64,000 nucleotides of DNA from Trema orientale (taxonomy: Eukaryota; Streptophyta; Magnoliopsida; Rosales; Cannabaceae), in contig JXTC01000360.1 in the NCBI GenBank assembly GCA_002914845.1, forward strand, positions 1 through 64,000. The letters are read 5' to 3'. The notes under the pieces were generated by a model that searched no databases, was not told the DNA's origin, and saw only the letters and a list, made by a program, of their open reading frames with translations. Below, piece by piece: positions 22,561 through 33,010 of the stretch (the first letter of the stretch is position 1; each line of letters begins with the position of its first letter). Made by a program: the position numbers and the translations under genes.

Positions 22561-24034
22561 TGTTACGTTAAATATATATACGTAAAATAACCGCAAGTGC
22601 ACGAGTCATAATCAAGTAATAAAGTGATAAAAGAGTTATCGATCCCATGAGGAACTGGGTGTTAAATTAATGACCTAACTTTATCTTGGTAACCAAACTA
22701 AATAATTTATAATATAAATAAATAAAAATATAAATAGAAATTAAAAAACAAAATATGGAGACTTCTATGCATAAATGTACTAGGGGATTAATTCACTTAA
22801 CTATCAACTATGTCTTTTGATCACCAATTGCAATCTAATCAATTGTTCCTAATTTATAAGCCAAGAACCCAAAGGTATTTCTACTCCCTCTCTCAAGTAC
22901 CGAGTAAAATCATTCCTAAATCTCAGTTCTAATATCTCTATTCTAAATCTAGAAATTAATAATTCATTATGTTCAATGGTTCTTTGATCATGGCTTTAAA
23001 GGAATTATAGGTTCTCTCAAACTCTACAAGTCATAAGTTATACTATCCTATGGTTGTTTCTAAAATTCCCTTTCTCAAGTATTGAATTCTAGAAATCAAA
23101 TCATCCAACTAGTAGCTAATTAGTTCAGAAATATTAAGCATAGAATAGCATAAATAAATTCAAGAACAACATCAAAGAACATATTAGAAATCAAGACATA
23201 GAATCAAAGTTTAAGCTACATCATTCCCTAAGCATATAACAATTAGTTCAATATAGGTGAATCCAATCCTAATTTCAACAAGAATTTCATATATCCAAAT
23301 ATATTCAATAATCAAGCATAATACAAAATTCAAATGAAATTAGGGTGAGAAAGAGGAAGAAAAAACTCTTTTGTGGAGGTAGAACTTCAAGCTTCAATCT
23401 CTTCAGGCCACTCTCTCAAGCATCCTCTCCAAGATTTTTGCTCCAAACTCCTTCCTCTCTAGGATTTTTGAGCTCTCTTTGTATTGTTTCCTCTCCAACT
23501 CTCCACACTTGAAATGGAGGCTTAAAGATATTTTTAAGGGGCTCCAAGTTGACCTAGGCCAGGTGGAATATGAATCACCTGAGTAGATGGCATCAATGGT
23601 CCAGATTGGCTCTAAAAACTCGCTAAAAATGTGCTTTAGGATGTTGGGTAGTGCTGCGGCACTCCCTAGTAAGCACCGCGATGCTCTAGCCTCTGGAAGT
23701 TTGATTTCAAGGCAGCACCGCGGCGCTACTATTCAAGCATCGTGGCGCTCTTAGTCTTGGAACTCAGGGCGACAACTTTTCTTCCTGGAGGCGCCGTTTC
23801 TTTGTTTTAGCTCCGTTTTACCTTATTTTCATTGCATTGCATTTGTATCAGACTCAACTTTCATTTAAAAGGGTTGAAATACGCATATTTGGCACCAATT
23901 TATCTTGATTCTCATTTATTCATAAGAACTACAAAAATAAAGTAAAAACACATCAAACCAACATAAGTGCTTGAGAACTTATAATTATTTGAGCTGAATG
24001 ATACTTGATTTGTGAGTGAATTAATCACTCATTA
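22561..24034 (-). repeat. F2 5' LTR
   Basis: 1,474 bp, from TRATGAGTGATTAATTC to CGTAACA on the minus strand. TATA-like TTAAAAATATC at 23528-23541, with the GC-rich module (ggcagcaccgcggcgct) at 23645-23760 upstream of it. The first two bases are decayed (TA for TG). Confidence 0.85.
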
Positions 24035-24039
24035 GCTAG

Positions 24040-24430
24040 ATAGTCGTTAATTGTCCTCATTACACCTGCGCGCATTATGAATGTCATACCATTAATTGCA
24101 TCTTTGATTTCAACACCATGTTCCTATAGATCTTTCAATTCATCCAGAAGAGGCTTAAGAAACATATCTATGTCTTTTCGTAGAGCATTCAGTCTAGGTA
24201 TGAGAAGAGATAACATCATGAATTCCGATTTCATGTATTTTTATGGTGGCAAGTTATACGGAACTACAATTACTGGCGACGTACTATATGCATTGCTCAT
24301 ATTCCTAAACGCATTTAATCTATCAGTGGCCAATCCCAAACGCACACTTTTAGGATCAGCTACAAAGGACGAATATCTCTGATCAAAATCTTTCTAAGCT
24401 TGACCGTCTGCAAGATGCCTCATAACACCA
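24040..24430 (-). pseudogene. TNP2-like CACTA transposase, N-terminal part
   Basis: The minus strand reads FDQRYSSFVADPKSVRLGLA, then AFRNMSNAYSTSPVIVVPYN, then MLSLLIPRLNALRKDIDMFL, then LLDELKDLYEHGVEIKDA, then MRAGVMRTINDYLA. This is the standard order in TNP2 (VRLGLA, VPYNLPP, SLLIPG, DIDVYL, IND). The family tryptophan before the first block is a TAG stop. The frame picks up at 18652 with the next conserved block, so the F2 element landed precisely inside this gene. The zinc-finger N terminus is missing; a minisatellite starts at 24430. Confidence 0.9.
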
Positions 24431-24745
24431 TCTTCTTTCTTTCTCTCTGAATCATGTCAATATTTTTGGCATCCTCTAGGTATTTTGGGTATTTTCAACC
24501 TCCTAGGGATATTTTTAGCTTTTTTTGTCTTATAGGAGTGTTTTGGGTATTTTTGGCATCTTAGGGGTATTTTTGGCGTCCTAGTGGTATTTTCGGCCTC
24601 CTAGGGGTACTTTCAGTTTTTTTTGTCATATAGGGACATTTTGGGTATTTTCTATCTTCAAAGGGTATTTTGGGTATTTTTTATATCCTAGGGGTATTTA
24701 GGGAATTTAAGGTCTTCTAGGTGTACTTTGGTATTTTTCAAAATA
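24431..24745. repeat. Minisatellite of ggtattttgg / cctaggggtattt units
   Basis: About ten to twelve degenerate copies of a 20-30-bp unit of the form (g)gtatttttggc[ag]tcctaggg. It replaces the transposase N terminus. Confidence 0.75.
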
Positions 24746-25057
24746 TTTTTTCAAACATGGTATTTCTGTAAAAAAAATTTCAAAAATGATTTTTATAAAA
24801 TTGAGTTTTAAAAATAGTATTTTTCTAATTGATTTTTGAAAGTGGTATTTTTCTAGTTAACCAAACGTCAAAATTGACATTTAGAAAAAACTATGAAATA
24901 CATATGTTAATCCTATCCTAACATAAAATAGCACACCAAATATGGGATAGGATTGAACTATAATCCTATCTTATCCTATCCTATCCAATCCAATCCAATC
25001 TTTTAAAATTGTTCAATCCTATCTTATCTTATCCATTATACCAAACGAAGCCAGGAA
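24746..25057. mobile_element. Partial TIR element, same family as 12586-13103
   Basis: The right end reads, inverted, GGCTTCGTTTGGTATAATGG, followed by ggataagataagatagg and atttt-aaaagattggattgg, like the left end of the 12.6-kb element. The other end is not recognised. Confidence 0.6.
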
Positions 25058-25500
25058 TTTTATTCATTATTTTTTTAATTATTTTTATTTAATACTTATT
25101 TTATTATTATCTTTATTACTTGAATATTATTGTTAATTATAATTACTTAATTACTGAATATTATTATTAATTATATTATTTAATTGCTTATTTTACTTTT
25201 AATTATTACTTGCCAACTTATTACTTATTTATCAATTACTTTAAATTATTAATTTTATTTATTAATTTATTAATTATTATTACTTACACTTTATTACATA
25301 ATTATTATTATTAAATATTATTTTGTAATTACTTATTTTATTTATTATTTGATTAATTATTATTAAATACTAATTATTATTAGTTATTATTTAATTACTC
25401 ATTTTATAAGTATTTGAATAGTTATTATTACTTAGTCAGTATTGATTACTATTTTATTTTAATTAATCTTTATTATATTATTAATTTAATTTTCAATAAT
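25058..25500. repeat. AT-rich low-complexity tract
   Basis: Over 400 bp made almost only of A and T, with recurring ttatttaattatta-type words. No coding potential. Confidence 0.85.
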
Positions 25501-25522
25501 CAACGTCCTAAAATTTTACGTG

Positions 25523-25613
25523 CCAAAAAAAAGGGGGAACTTGCATCGCTTTTAGAGGATCCTAACCGCTAAGGATCCTCCAAAAGACGGTATAAGTTCC
25601 CCCTTTTTTTTTG
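25523..25613. repeat. 91-bp foldback
   Basis: Outer arms ccaaaaaaaagggggaactt and its complement (one extra T), an unpaired patch on each side, then inner arms cttttagaggatcct / aggatcctccaaaag (one mismatch) around an 8-base loop. Too short for a full transposon; could be a foldback MITE relic or element end. Confidence 0.85.
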
Positions 25614-25702
25614 GTGTTTGACATTTCGTTACATATTTTAGTGCACTAAAATGATGAACACATTTTCCAAAAAAAATTTATAACAACTTCACATGCAGCA
25701 CC

Positions 25703-28067
25703 TGTCACGACCGAAAATCCAAGGCTGTGACTTTTAGTAATTTTAAGTGTAAATAAAGACAAATAAAGAATTTGTAAAAATTCAGAAGAAATCAAGTATT
25801 TGAGTTTTTCATTCTAGTCCTCAAATTATTAGAAATTCTATAAATAGGGGGTCCATCTTTAGTTTAGTTTATCAAAAAAGAAACAGCAATTAAGATTCAA
25901 GAAAACATAGTAAGTTGTACAAAAAAGACTTAGTTTGATAAAAATTTAGTGCTGATTAACTGGATTTCACAAATCTTGAGTCTGAGTATCTAAAAATCTA
26001 TTTACAGAGTTAGTCAAAATTACAAGTACTTAAAATTTTGAAAACATGCTCCTTAGGAATCATTGTGTCCAATTTACACAACAAATCCTTAGTAGTAAAG
26101 ACATCCTCATACATTCACTTAGCTTAAACAACAAACTTGGCTAAACAGTTAGACATAAAGAAAAACAAATAGGGCAAGGTATAGGGACCAACCGAAGAGG
26201 AATAGAACCGCAAGCGTAAGCCAAGCGACTTACCTAGTCATCGAAACAACTAACTCGAATGAACCATCACCTGAAAGGGAGAAAAGTAGGAGAGGTGAGC
26301 TCGAAAACTCAGTAGGAAAACAGTTACCTCATTTAAAAATCTTTTGAGTGATGGAGAGTCCATGCTTGGTTAGTTTAATCCAAAAACACTTCCGTAAAAC
26401 TATATATATATAATAGTCTCCAAAGCCGATAGTCCGTATATGCATATACATATGTATATATATCAAAGCATGATATCCAAAATTCAATCAGTCCACAAAT
26501 ACATGACACAAATCCACCCATACCCATGTGTTCAACATCTCTCATCAATGGAAACCAGTATGTTGGCACTATGTGTGCCATACAGCCTGCCTGAAACCTA
26601 GCCCATACCCGGAGGGGAATCCCATGTGTCGCCTACATAACCTGGAGGGGCAACCGCATTGCCTATGCCTCCTAAATAGGATGGTAATCAGAAGCAAAAC
26701 CCCGCGCGGGTTCATGAACTCTGCACCGTCGATAGGGCCGTAGCGCCACATTGTAAAAATCCTATAATGTTAACCTGGTACTCATGTGTGATCCTATGAC
26801 ACGTATACTCTGAACTAATGTGTAAAAATAGCCATGCAATAGTTTAAGTTCAAGTAATGCTCTAGTTTTTAATAAAATGGTTAATTACAATTTATAGGAA
26901 AATGAGCGGCATAATGACCCTATTTTTACATATCCAAAAATAACCTATACTTAGAAAAGTCCCAGAGCAATCCAATATATATATTATACAATTCAATTCT
27001 ATCACATATATCCAAAATAGTTCTAAAATCACATTTGTCATCATATATTACAGAAAGTAAGTTTTATTCAAAAACGATACAAAACGAAGGTAACCAAATC
27101 CATACCTAACTAGAATAGCGATACCAAGCTATCGGATCCTCAAGGTGCTGTTGAACGATTGCTCGGAGGGTCGGAAACCAATTCTAAGCCCTCGATCGCT
27201 CACTTGTGAAAAACCAACTCCTCGACAGTACTTCAAATTAACAAACAGACATCTTCACTGAATTCCTAGCACCCAAAATAGCTATGTTAGACATATAATT
27301 CGTCTAATTTAGGTCCAAGTCAAAACCGGACTAGTGGCATGCAAAACGAGACAAATCTTAGCCGTCCGATTTCATTTTTCATGCCGGTCACCAGACATAG
27401 TCAATATATATATCAATCTTCTCTATTTTATGAGTACATTCCAAAAATGACATCAAAAAGAAAATCTAACAGTCTGATAAAAAAGTCAAATCCAGACTCA
27501 AAACACTTAAAAATGGCAACTTTTAAATCGGGCAAAATGGGATCATGAAATTGATGATCTTTGCTACGAGACGAATCCAACGAGCCCAGTTTGAGGTCAA
27601 ATAGCGGCCAGAAAAGTCACCAGTGACTGAAAATGTCTGCGGCGCTTAAAAGCTTCTCGCCGACAGCACACTACTCCGACAACCATTAAACTACAGCGGG
27701 AGCTTCTTGGGACGACAGCCATTCGACACTGACCAACTGCACAGGCTGACGATGGCGGGAAAGGGGCAAACGACGGGTTGCTGCCATTTTGGTGGTTTCC
27801 GTCGAGAGGGCCGAGAGAGAGAAAGGTCCGGAGAGGAAAGAGAGAGAGAGAGAAGTGAGGGCCACGTGTGCCCCTTTAGTAGGGCACTGTGCAATTTTTT
27901 AAAATTACACTTTGACCCATAACTTTCAAAATTCTTACAATCTAGTCCCTCCAAAAATTACATTTTAGTCCCTACTTCTTAAAATTTTTGCTAGTATACC
28001 CTTCTATTATTTAATCCAAAAATTAGCAAAATAACTATTTTGCCCTTTGAAAATTCGGGATTTTACA
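25703..28067 (-). mobile_element. Solo LTR with perfect 5-bp target duplication
   Basis: The minus strand begins TGTAAAATCCCGAATTTTC and ends CGGTCGTGACA. Perfect duplicates gcacc flank it (25698-25702, 28068-28072). It is 2,365 bp without internal region or second LTR. The ends and the ACTGAGTTTTCGAGCTCACC block (near 26300) recall chromovirus (Tekay/Del-like) LTRs; this assignment is from memory. The GC-rich, GAGA-repeat part at 27600-27870 is probably U3-proximal promoter sequence. Short ORFs inside (26528-26743, 27691-27954) are not credible genes. Confidence 0.85.
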
Positions 28068-28072
28068 GCACC

Positions 28073-28185
28073 AAGTACCAAAAGATGTGCACACATAGTG
28101 TGCACAATCAGTATTTGGTACCAAGTGTGTGAAAAAATATGTGCACACATGGCACAAGTACCAAATGTGTGCACAATAGCCTACA
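28073..28185. repeat. Cluster of taccaa / gtgtgcacac motifs
   Basis: Motifs (g)taccaa and [ta]gtgcacac recur in both orientations (28073, 28087, 28099, 28117, 28138, 28156, 28166). This joins 25697 when the solo LTR is removed. It might be subterminal repeats of a DNA element. Confidence 0.5.
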
Positions 28186-28389
28186 AACAAAGCACTAGAC
28201 CAAGAGCAAAAATTAAATAGTGAATACATTTTAATTTTTTTGATAATAATCAAGCACATAAGTTTTTAATAATAAAAATATAGCACAAACATTACTTTCA
28301 TTCAAAAAGGAAAAGAGCATATTGGAATAAAGGTAAATATAGCATTTTATAACATTAATAGTAAATCAAAGTACCATTTTATCTATTTT

Positions 28390-28620
28390 AAACACCTAAA
28401 ACAAAAAAAGATAGAACCAAAAATAGAGCCAAATATAACCAAAAACAGAGCCCAACAGAACTAAAACAGAAACAACCCAACAATAACAAAGGGTAGAGAG
28501 CCATATTACCCAAAGAGCCAAATATAACAACAAGTAGAGATCCAAATAGAACCAGAAATAGAGACCCAAAAATAAACAGAAAGTAATATTGCCTATAGAA
28601 CCAAATAGAGCCAAACAACA
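28390..28620. repeat. Degenerate 16-20-bp repeat, ccaaaaatagagccaaatata type
   Basis: About twelve copies of an accaaa[at]agag[ca]c unit. The hydrophobic reading frames on its minus strand (FGSIWF-like repeats) are by-products of the repeat. Confidence 0.75.
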
Positions 28621-29759
28621 TTACGAAGTAGGATGTTCAATTGCCCTCTCTGATGAGTGCTTTTAAATCCTCTTGGCTTGGTGTAATAAGTTTCGGGTAC
28701 CGTCCTCTCCGATAAGTTCTTTAAAATCCTCTTGACAAGTTGAAGAGTAGACATACGAGAGCTCCAATTTCTTCTTCTCCTAAATGAGTTCGAGGAGCCA
28801 TAGGCCCCCTTATGTGAGTATAGAATCCCGTAAAAATTTCTCCCCCGATCAAATAAATTTGAATAAGTATGCTTGTTTATTACTATGTAAACATTTAGCT
28901 AAAGGAATTCACTAGTAAAATTATAATGAAAAAAATAGTTATGGCAAGGTAATAGTAAATCAATTATATCTACTATATGACCCACGTAATAATCAAATGT
29001 CCAAACATTCACATGAAATAACAATAAGCAAATTAAGTCCAGAATTTTATTTTTTTTATTGTATTATCTTTAAAACACAACATACATACATAAGTATACA
29101 TATATCTAAATTCAATTCCCTTTGGTAACGTCAGATGGAAAACAAACAACCAATAAGCTCACATGAAATTAGTAGAAAAGTGCATATAAATATGAACTTC
29201 TTTCAAGAATGGTTACCAAAATTAAAACTTGTACATGCCAAAGACCTCTCTACATAAAACATATGTTAAGAAATACTTGAATTAAGCAATCCGCTAATTA
29301 CAAGAAGAGACAGTAATAAATAATAAATTAATGAAAAATACCTTCAAGTATGTACTAGGTGATCAATAGAAATAAGAGAGCTCGAAGACTATAGGTACAA
29401 TTATATTTCTTGATTGCTAATAGGGTGATTATGAAAAATAATTTCATAAACATGGTTAAGCTTTGAGAAAAGAGAGTTAACAAAAATAAAAGTAAGAGGG
29501 TTGGCAATGGATGAAAGTCTAAGTTGCGGTACCTCTTTTAATAAATATATAAGAGCTTAGATAATCAAAGGAGACTAACTAACACTATCATGTTGGCCAC
29601 TTAAGCCACTTAATTAATACCCACTAGTAAAAGAAAATATATCATTAATTTAATTGAAAATAAATAATAATAAGCATAACCATATTTATTCAATTAGAAA
29701 TCAAGTCATGTTTGGTCGGTAAAAAAAGGTAGTAGTTGTATTGAAAAAAGGTGTTACGC
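28621..29759. other. Unassigned DNA
   Basis: No gene seen. A 36-bp phrase (cctctcygataagt…ttaaatcctcttg) occurs twice, at about 28644 and 28704. Confidence 0.5.
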
Positions 29760-31150
29760 AAAGCTTATATAGATCAAATTAGTTACTAGTTTTAAGACTA
29801 GTTATCAGCTACTAGTCCCATTCAAGTTACTAATTACCGATATTTAAGTTTTCAAACTGTTAGCTAGTTTCAAAATTAGTTAATAATTACTACTAAGCAA
29901 TCTAGTTATTAGTTTTCAAACTGATAATTAGTTATGGGTAGCCAATCTAGACAATGGTTTTCAAACAAAAGGTTAATTACTAATAATCAGTTTGGTTACT
30001 GCTTTCCAAATTAGTGCCCAATACAAAATTGGTGATTAATTATTAGTAACAAATTTAGTTACTAGTTACCAATCTAGTGATTGATTACTGATAATCTAGT
30101 TACAATTACTGGTGATTAGTAGCTAGATTGGTAATCATATTAGTAACCAATCAATTAAATTACCAGTAACCAATAACTATAGTTACTAATTTCCAAACTG
30201 GTGGCAATTAACAAGACTACTGACTAATAGTTTGCATTTACGAAGTCAGTTACTTGTTTCAATTTTGGTTACTAGTTACTAGTAAGCAATCTAGTTACTA
30301 GTTTCCAGAACGGTAATTGGTTAATGTTAACCAATCTAGTTTCTAAATTAGTAATTGGTAACCATTAACCAATCTAGTTACTGGTTTCCAGACTGGTATT
30401 GTTGCTTATAATCAAATGACGGTTAAAATTAACAAAATTGGTAACTAGTTACAGATTGGTAACCGGTCAAACCAATCTAGTTATTGGATTTTAAACTGGT
30501 TACTAATTATAGGTTTGGTGAAGAGCGATTAGCAATTAAAAAAATGATGATTAGTTACTAGATTAGTAATCAGTTACTTAGGTTACTAGTTACCGGAAAC
30601 CAGTAACTTGTAACCGGTAACCAAATTACTAGTTTCCAAACTAGTTGCCATTTACAAGACTCATGACTAATTATAAAACTGGTTACTAGTTTTCATATTA
30701 TTTACTAGTTACCAACAAGTAATCTAGTTTCTGAATTCTAAATTGATAATTTGTTACTGGTAACCTATATAACCAATATCCAATCTAGTTACTAGTTTCT
30801 ACATCGATATTATTACTTATAAGCAAGTTATAATTACAATTAACAAAGACTGGTGACTAGTTACCAGATTAGTAACTACAATGGTAACACATCACTTAGG
30901 TTACCGGTTACTAGGTATCTAGTTCTTGGATTCCAAGCTGATGGCTAGTTACTAGTCTTTTGAAGAACAGTTAATAGTTAAAAAACCGGTAACTTTATTT
31001 CAAGACTACTTGCCGGTTATCGTTAAGCAATTTAGCTTATAATTTCTAAAATAGTAACTTGTTACTACTTTTCAAATTGGTGCCTACTTATAAAACTAGT
31101 GATTAGTTACCAATATGGTAGATGGACTACTAATTACCAAATTAGTAGCT
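29760..31150. repeat. 1.4-kb array of near-palindromic TTACTAGTTA / GGTTACC modules
   Basis: Dense, degenerate repetition of gttactagtt, taccaatctagttac, tttccaaactggtaat and their inverses. A larger period shows in the phrase aagyaatctag at 29895, 30284, 30717 and 31025 (spacing 389, 433, 308). No coding potential. The ends ggtaaaaaaaggtagtagttg and ctacacattacctttttcc are loosely inverted. Confidence 0.85.
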
Positions 31151-32387
31151 ACACATTACCTTTTTCCTATTCTGTTATGAATATAAATAATTATTAAATA
31201 CATATACACTATCTTCTACTATATATTTTAGAAATCAAACTAAAGCACGAGTTATGAAACCAACAAAACATCTTAAATGCTTCTTATAAAATGACAACAT
31301 ATCTTAAAATAATATTATCTCCTAAAAATAGCTAAACTAATGAAAAGGACAACTCCTACAATTGACAGCATATGGTACAAAGAATGAGATGTAAAAGAAA
31401 TTACAAACATATATTACACAGAAACTTTGAAGTAAAGAAAAAACTAAAAAGTAAAAAAATTACACAAATATAAATAAGTCCGACAATCATGATTTTAAAG
31501 CTACACCTAAAGAGGGGTTACAAAAGGTTACATTGAAGATAGAACCCTGAGAAAGTGCCACGGTCCAGTTCTAGTCACTTCAAGTAAAGCATATGTTGTC
31601 TTCCCCTAGAGTCAAAGGTGCTAAACTTTATATAGCATTCGGTCAAATTCATAACATAAGAGTCAGATCAATAAGATCAGAAAAATAAAGAAGTAGTTAA
31701 GTATACAGAATGACCTATATTTTACTATGATCATCACTTTGGAGGACTATCCGAGTAACATCATTAAAACAAATATCATAAACCACTTTTACGACATCAA
31801 TAGGAGAATTTTGTACAAAGCTATCAAAATTTATGGTTTGTAAAAACAATTAAACGTGATATTCAAAAGAGACAAATTAAAAGCTAGAAAGCTTACATTT
31901 TTTTTATTAAAAAAAAAAGGAAAAGAAAGAAACATCCTTGCCCTTAATAATATTGTCGAAAGATCTAATGACCCGACAACTAATCCATCACGTTGCATCT
32001 AGGAATAACAATCACTATAAGATGCATCGAAAACAATTACATAGAGCTATTATCCTAATTCATAATGAAATGCATTTCAAGTTATACAAACCAGAAGAAT
32101 TTTTTTAGTGCCTGGGGAAAAAATTTACAACTCCTAAACACCGAATTTAGTACAAGTATCTCTGTAAACAAAATTCTCCATATTAATTTACATACTATTC
32201 TATAGCTTTCATATTCAAATATTCAAATTCTTCGAAAATATTTTTGAAACTTACTAGTAAACATGATATACTTGTGCTACTCAATGCTATTCTGATTCAA
32301 GCAAAGAGATGCAATTAGCAACAAAATCCAAAAAATAATTAGCTAAAATGAATGGAAGAAAGAATTCGATAATTATGCCACAAAATC
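31151..32387. other. Unassigned AT-rich DNA, possible 3' flank of the orphan exon
   Basis: No element end or tandem repeat recognised. A GT-rich piece at 31530-31640 is unlike the surrounding transposons and could be untranslated or intron sequence on the minus strand. Confidence 0.35.
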
Positions 32388-32600
32388 TCATTTGGATCTT
32401 CGACGATGAAGTTCCTTCTTCCAGGAAAGTAGGTGATATGGGTCGTCTCGATTCATTGTCAAAACCAGTCTGGACATGTTTGGCCCTAGGCCATCGATGA
32501 GCTTGGAGGACTCCAGAGCTTCGATTGGCTCATCACGTTCTTCTTCAGCATTCTCAGCTTGTCTTCGGCATCGAGTTGGGCTATGGGACTCCTCAAATCC
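32388..32600 (-). pseudogene. Orphan exon-like reading frame, unknown protein
   Basis: Seventy codons are open, ending in TGA at 32388-32390. The upstream side closes with an in-frame TGA at 32601-32603 that overlaps a plausible splice acceptor (TTTGCTCAAATCTGAG). The protein is glutamate- and arginine-rich at first (QAENAEEERDEPIEALESSK), followed by IDGLGPNMSRLVLTMN, then DDPYHLLSWKKELHRRRSK and stop. Its GC content is clearly higher than the neighbours. It does not resemble gag, pol or transposase. I do not recognise the family. It may be the last exon of a host gene, truncated by the F3 element to its right, or a captured fragment. Confidence 0.4.
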
Positions 32601-32744
32601 TCAGATTTGAGCAAATAAATCAAGAGAAACAGATGAAGAAAGGGGGCAAAATATTGGTATTTTTCTAAAAGACATCGTATGAAGGCAATCAGAAGGAAGA
32701 CACCGTATTTGTGTTATTATTTTCTAAAACTTCGTGTTTTCTTT

Positions 32745-33010
32745 AATTTCCTCTATTTTAAGCTCTTGCAAAGGAATCAGGTTCATGTAGACCTTAAGAT
32801 TGGGCTTTTGTAAACTTCATGTAATAAGTATTGGGCTTTCGTTAAATCTCGAACCTTCTTACATCATCTTTCTCCAGCTGTTTTAGGCAAATATCAGCTT
32901 TAAGCTTTCTTTTCTATCAATATCTCTTAACCTGTTCAATTTAACAAAATACTACAAATTAAGATAAAGGCTTCAAATAAAATAATAATTAAGCACAAAA
33001 TTAATAACCT
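32745..33010 (-). repeat. F3 3' LTR remnant
   Basis: It matches the 5' LTR end at 57530-57770 over gcaaaggaatcagg, cttcatgtaataagtattgggctttc, tcttacatcatctttct, aacctgttcaatttaa and acaaattaagataaag. Both ends of the LTR are missing. Confidence 0.75.

Larger units (their letters stand above)
18658..24034 (-). mobile_element. Complete gag-only LTR retrotransposon, family F2
   Basis: Minus-strand order: 5' LTR 22561-24034, tRNA-Asp-type primer site 22537-22554, gag-like frame 22440-21480, long non-coding 3' region, polypurine tract 19851-19866, 3' LTR 18658-19850. No protease, reverse transcriptase or integrase is present, so it would need enzymes from another element. The flanks gatgg (18653-18657) and gctag (24035-24039) are a decayed 5-bp target duplication (3 of 5 match). 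Its placement is supported because removing the element and one copy restores continuity of the conserved TNP2 reading frame. Confidence 0.85.
15618..24430 (-). mobile_element. CACTA (En/Spm) DNA transposon remnant, split by an LTR element
   Basis: Read right to left: TNP2-like transposase (24430-24040, then 18652-17300), a Transposase_24-like second gene (17283-16140), then subterminal repeats (15618-16140). The F2 element 18658-24034 interrupts the transposase. Neither CACTA terminus was located: the left one is hidden by the LTR at 14080-15617, and the right one lies beyond a minisatellite starting at 24430. All coding parts have stops, so the element is inactive. Confidence 0.85.

Noticed and set aside
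24077..24382. 101-codon plus-strand frame
   Set aside because: Antisense of the TNP2 transposase blocks; the minus strand carries the conserved motifs.
28388..28621. Hydrophobic, membrane-protein-like minus-strand frame
   Set aside because: Produced by translating a 16-20-bp tandem repeat; two frames give the same kind of peptide.
29622..29633. cactagtaaaag as a CACTA terminus
   Set aside because: Its orientation is that of a left end, while the CACTA remnant here needs a right end; no partner or 3-bp duplication seen.
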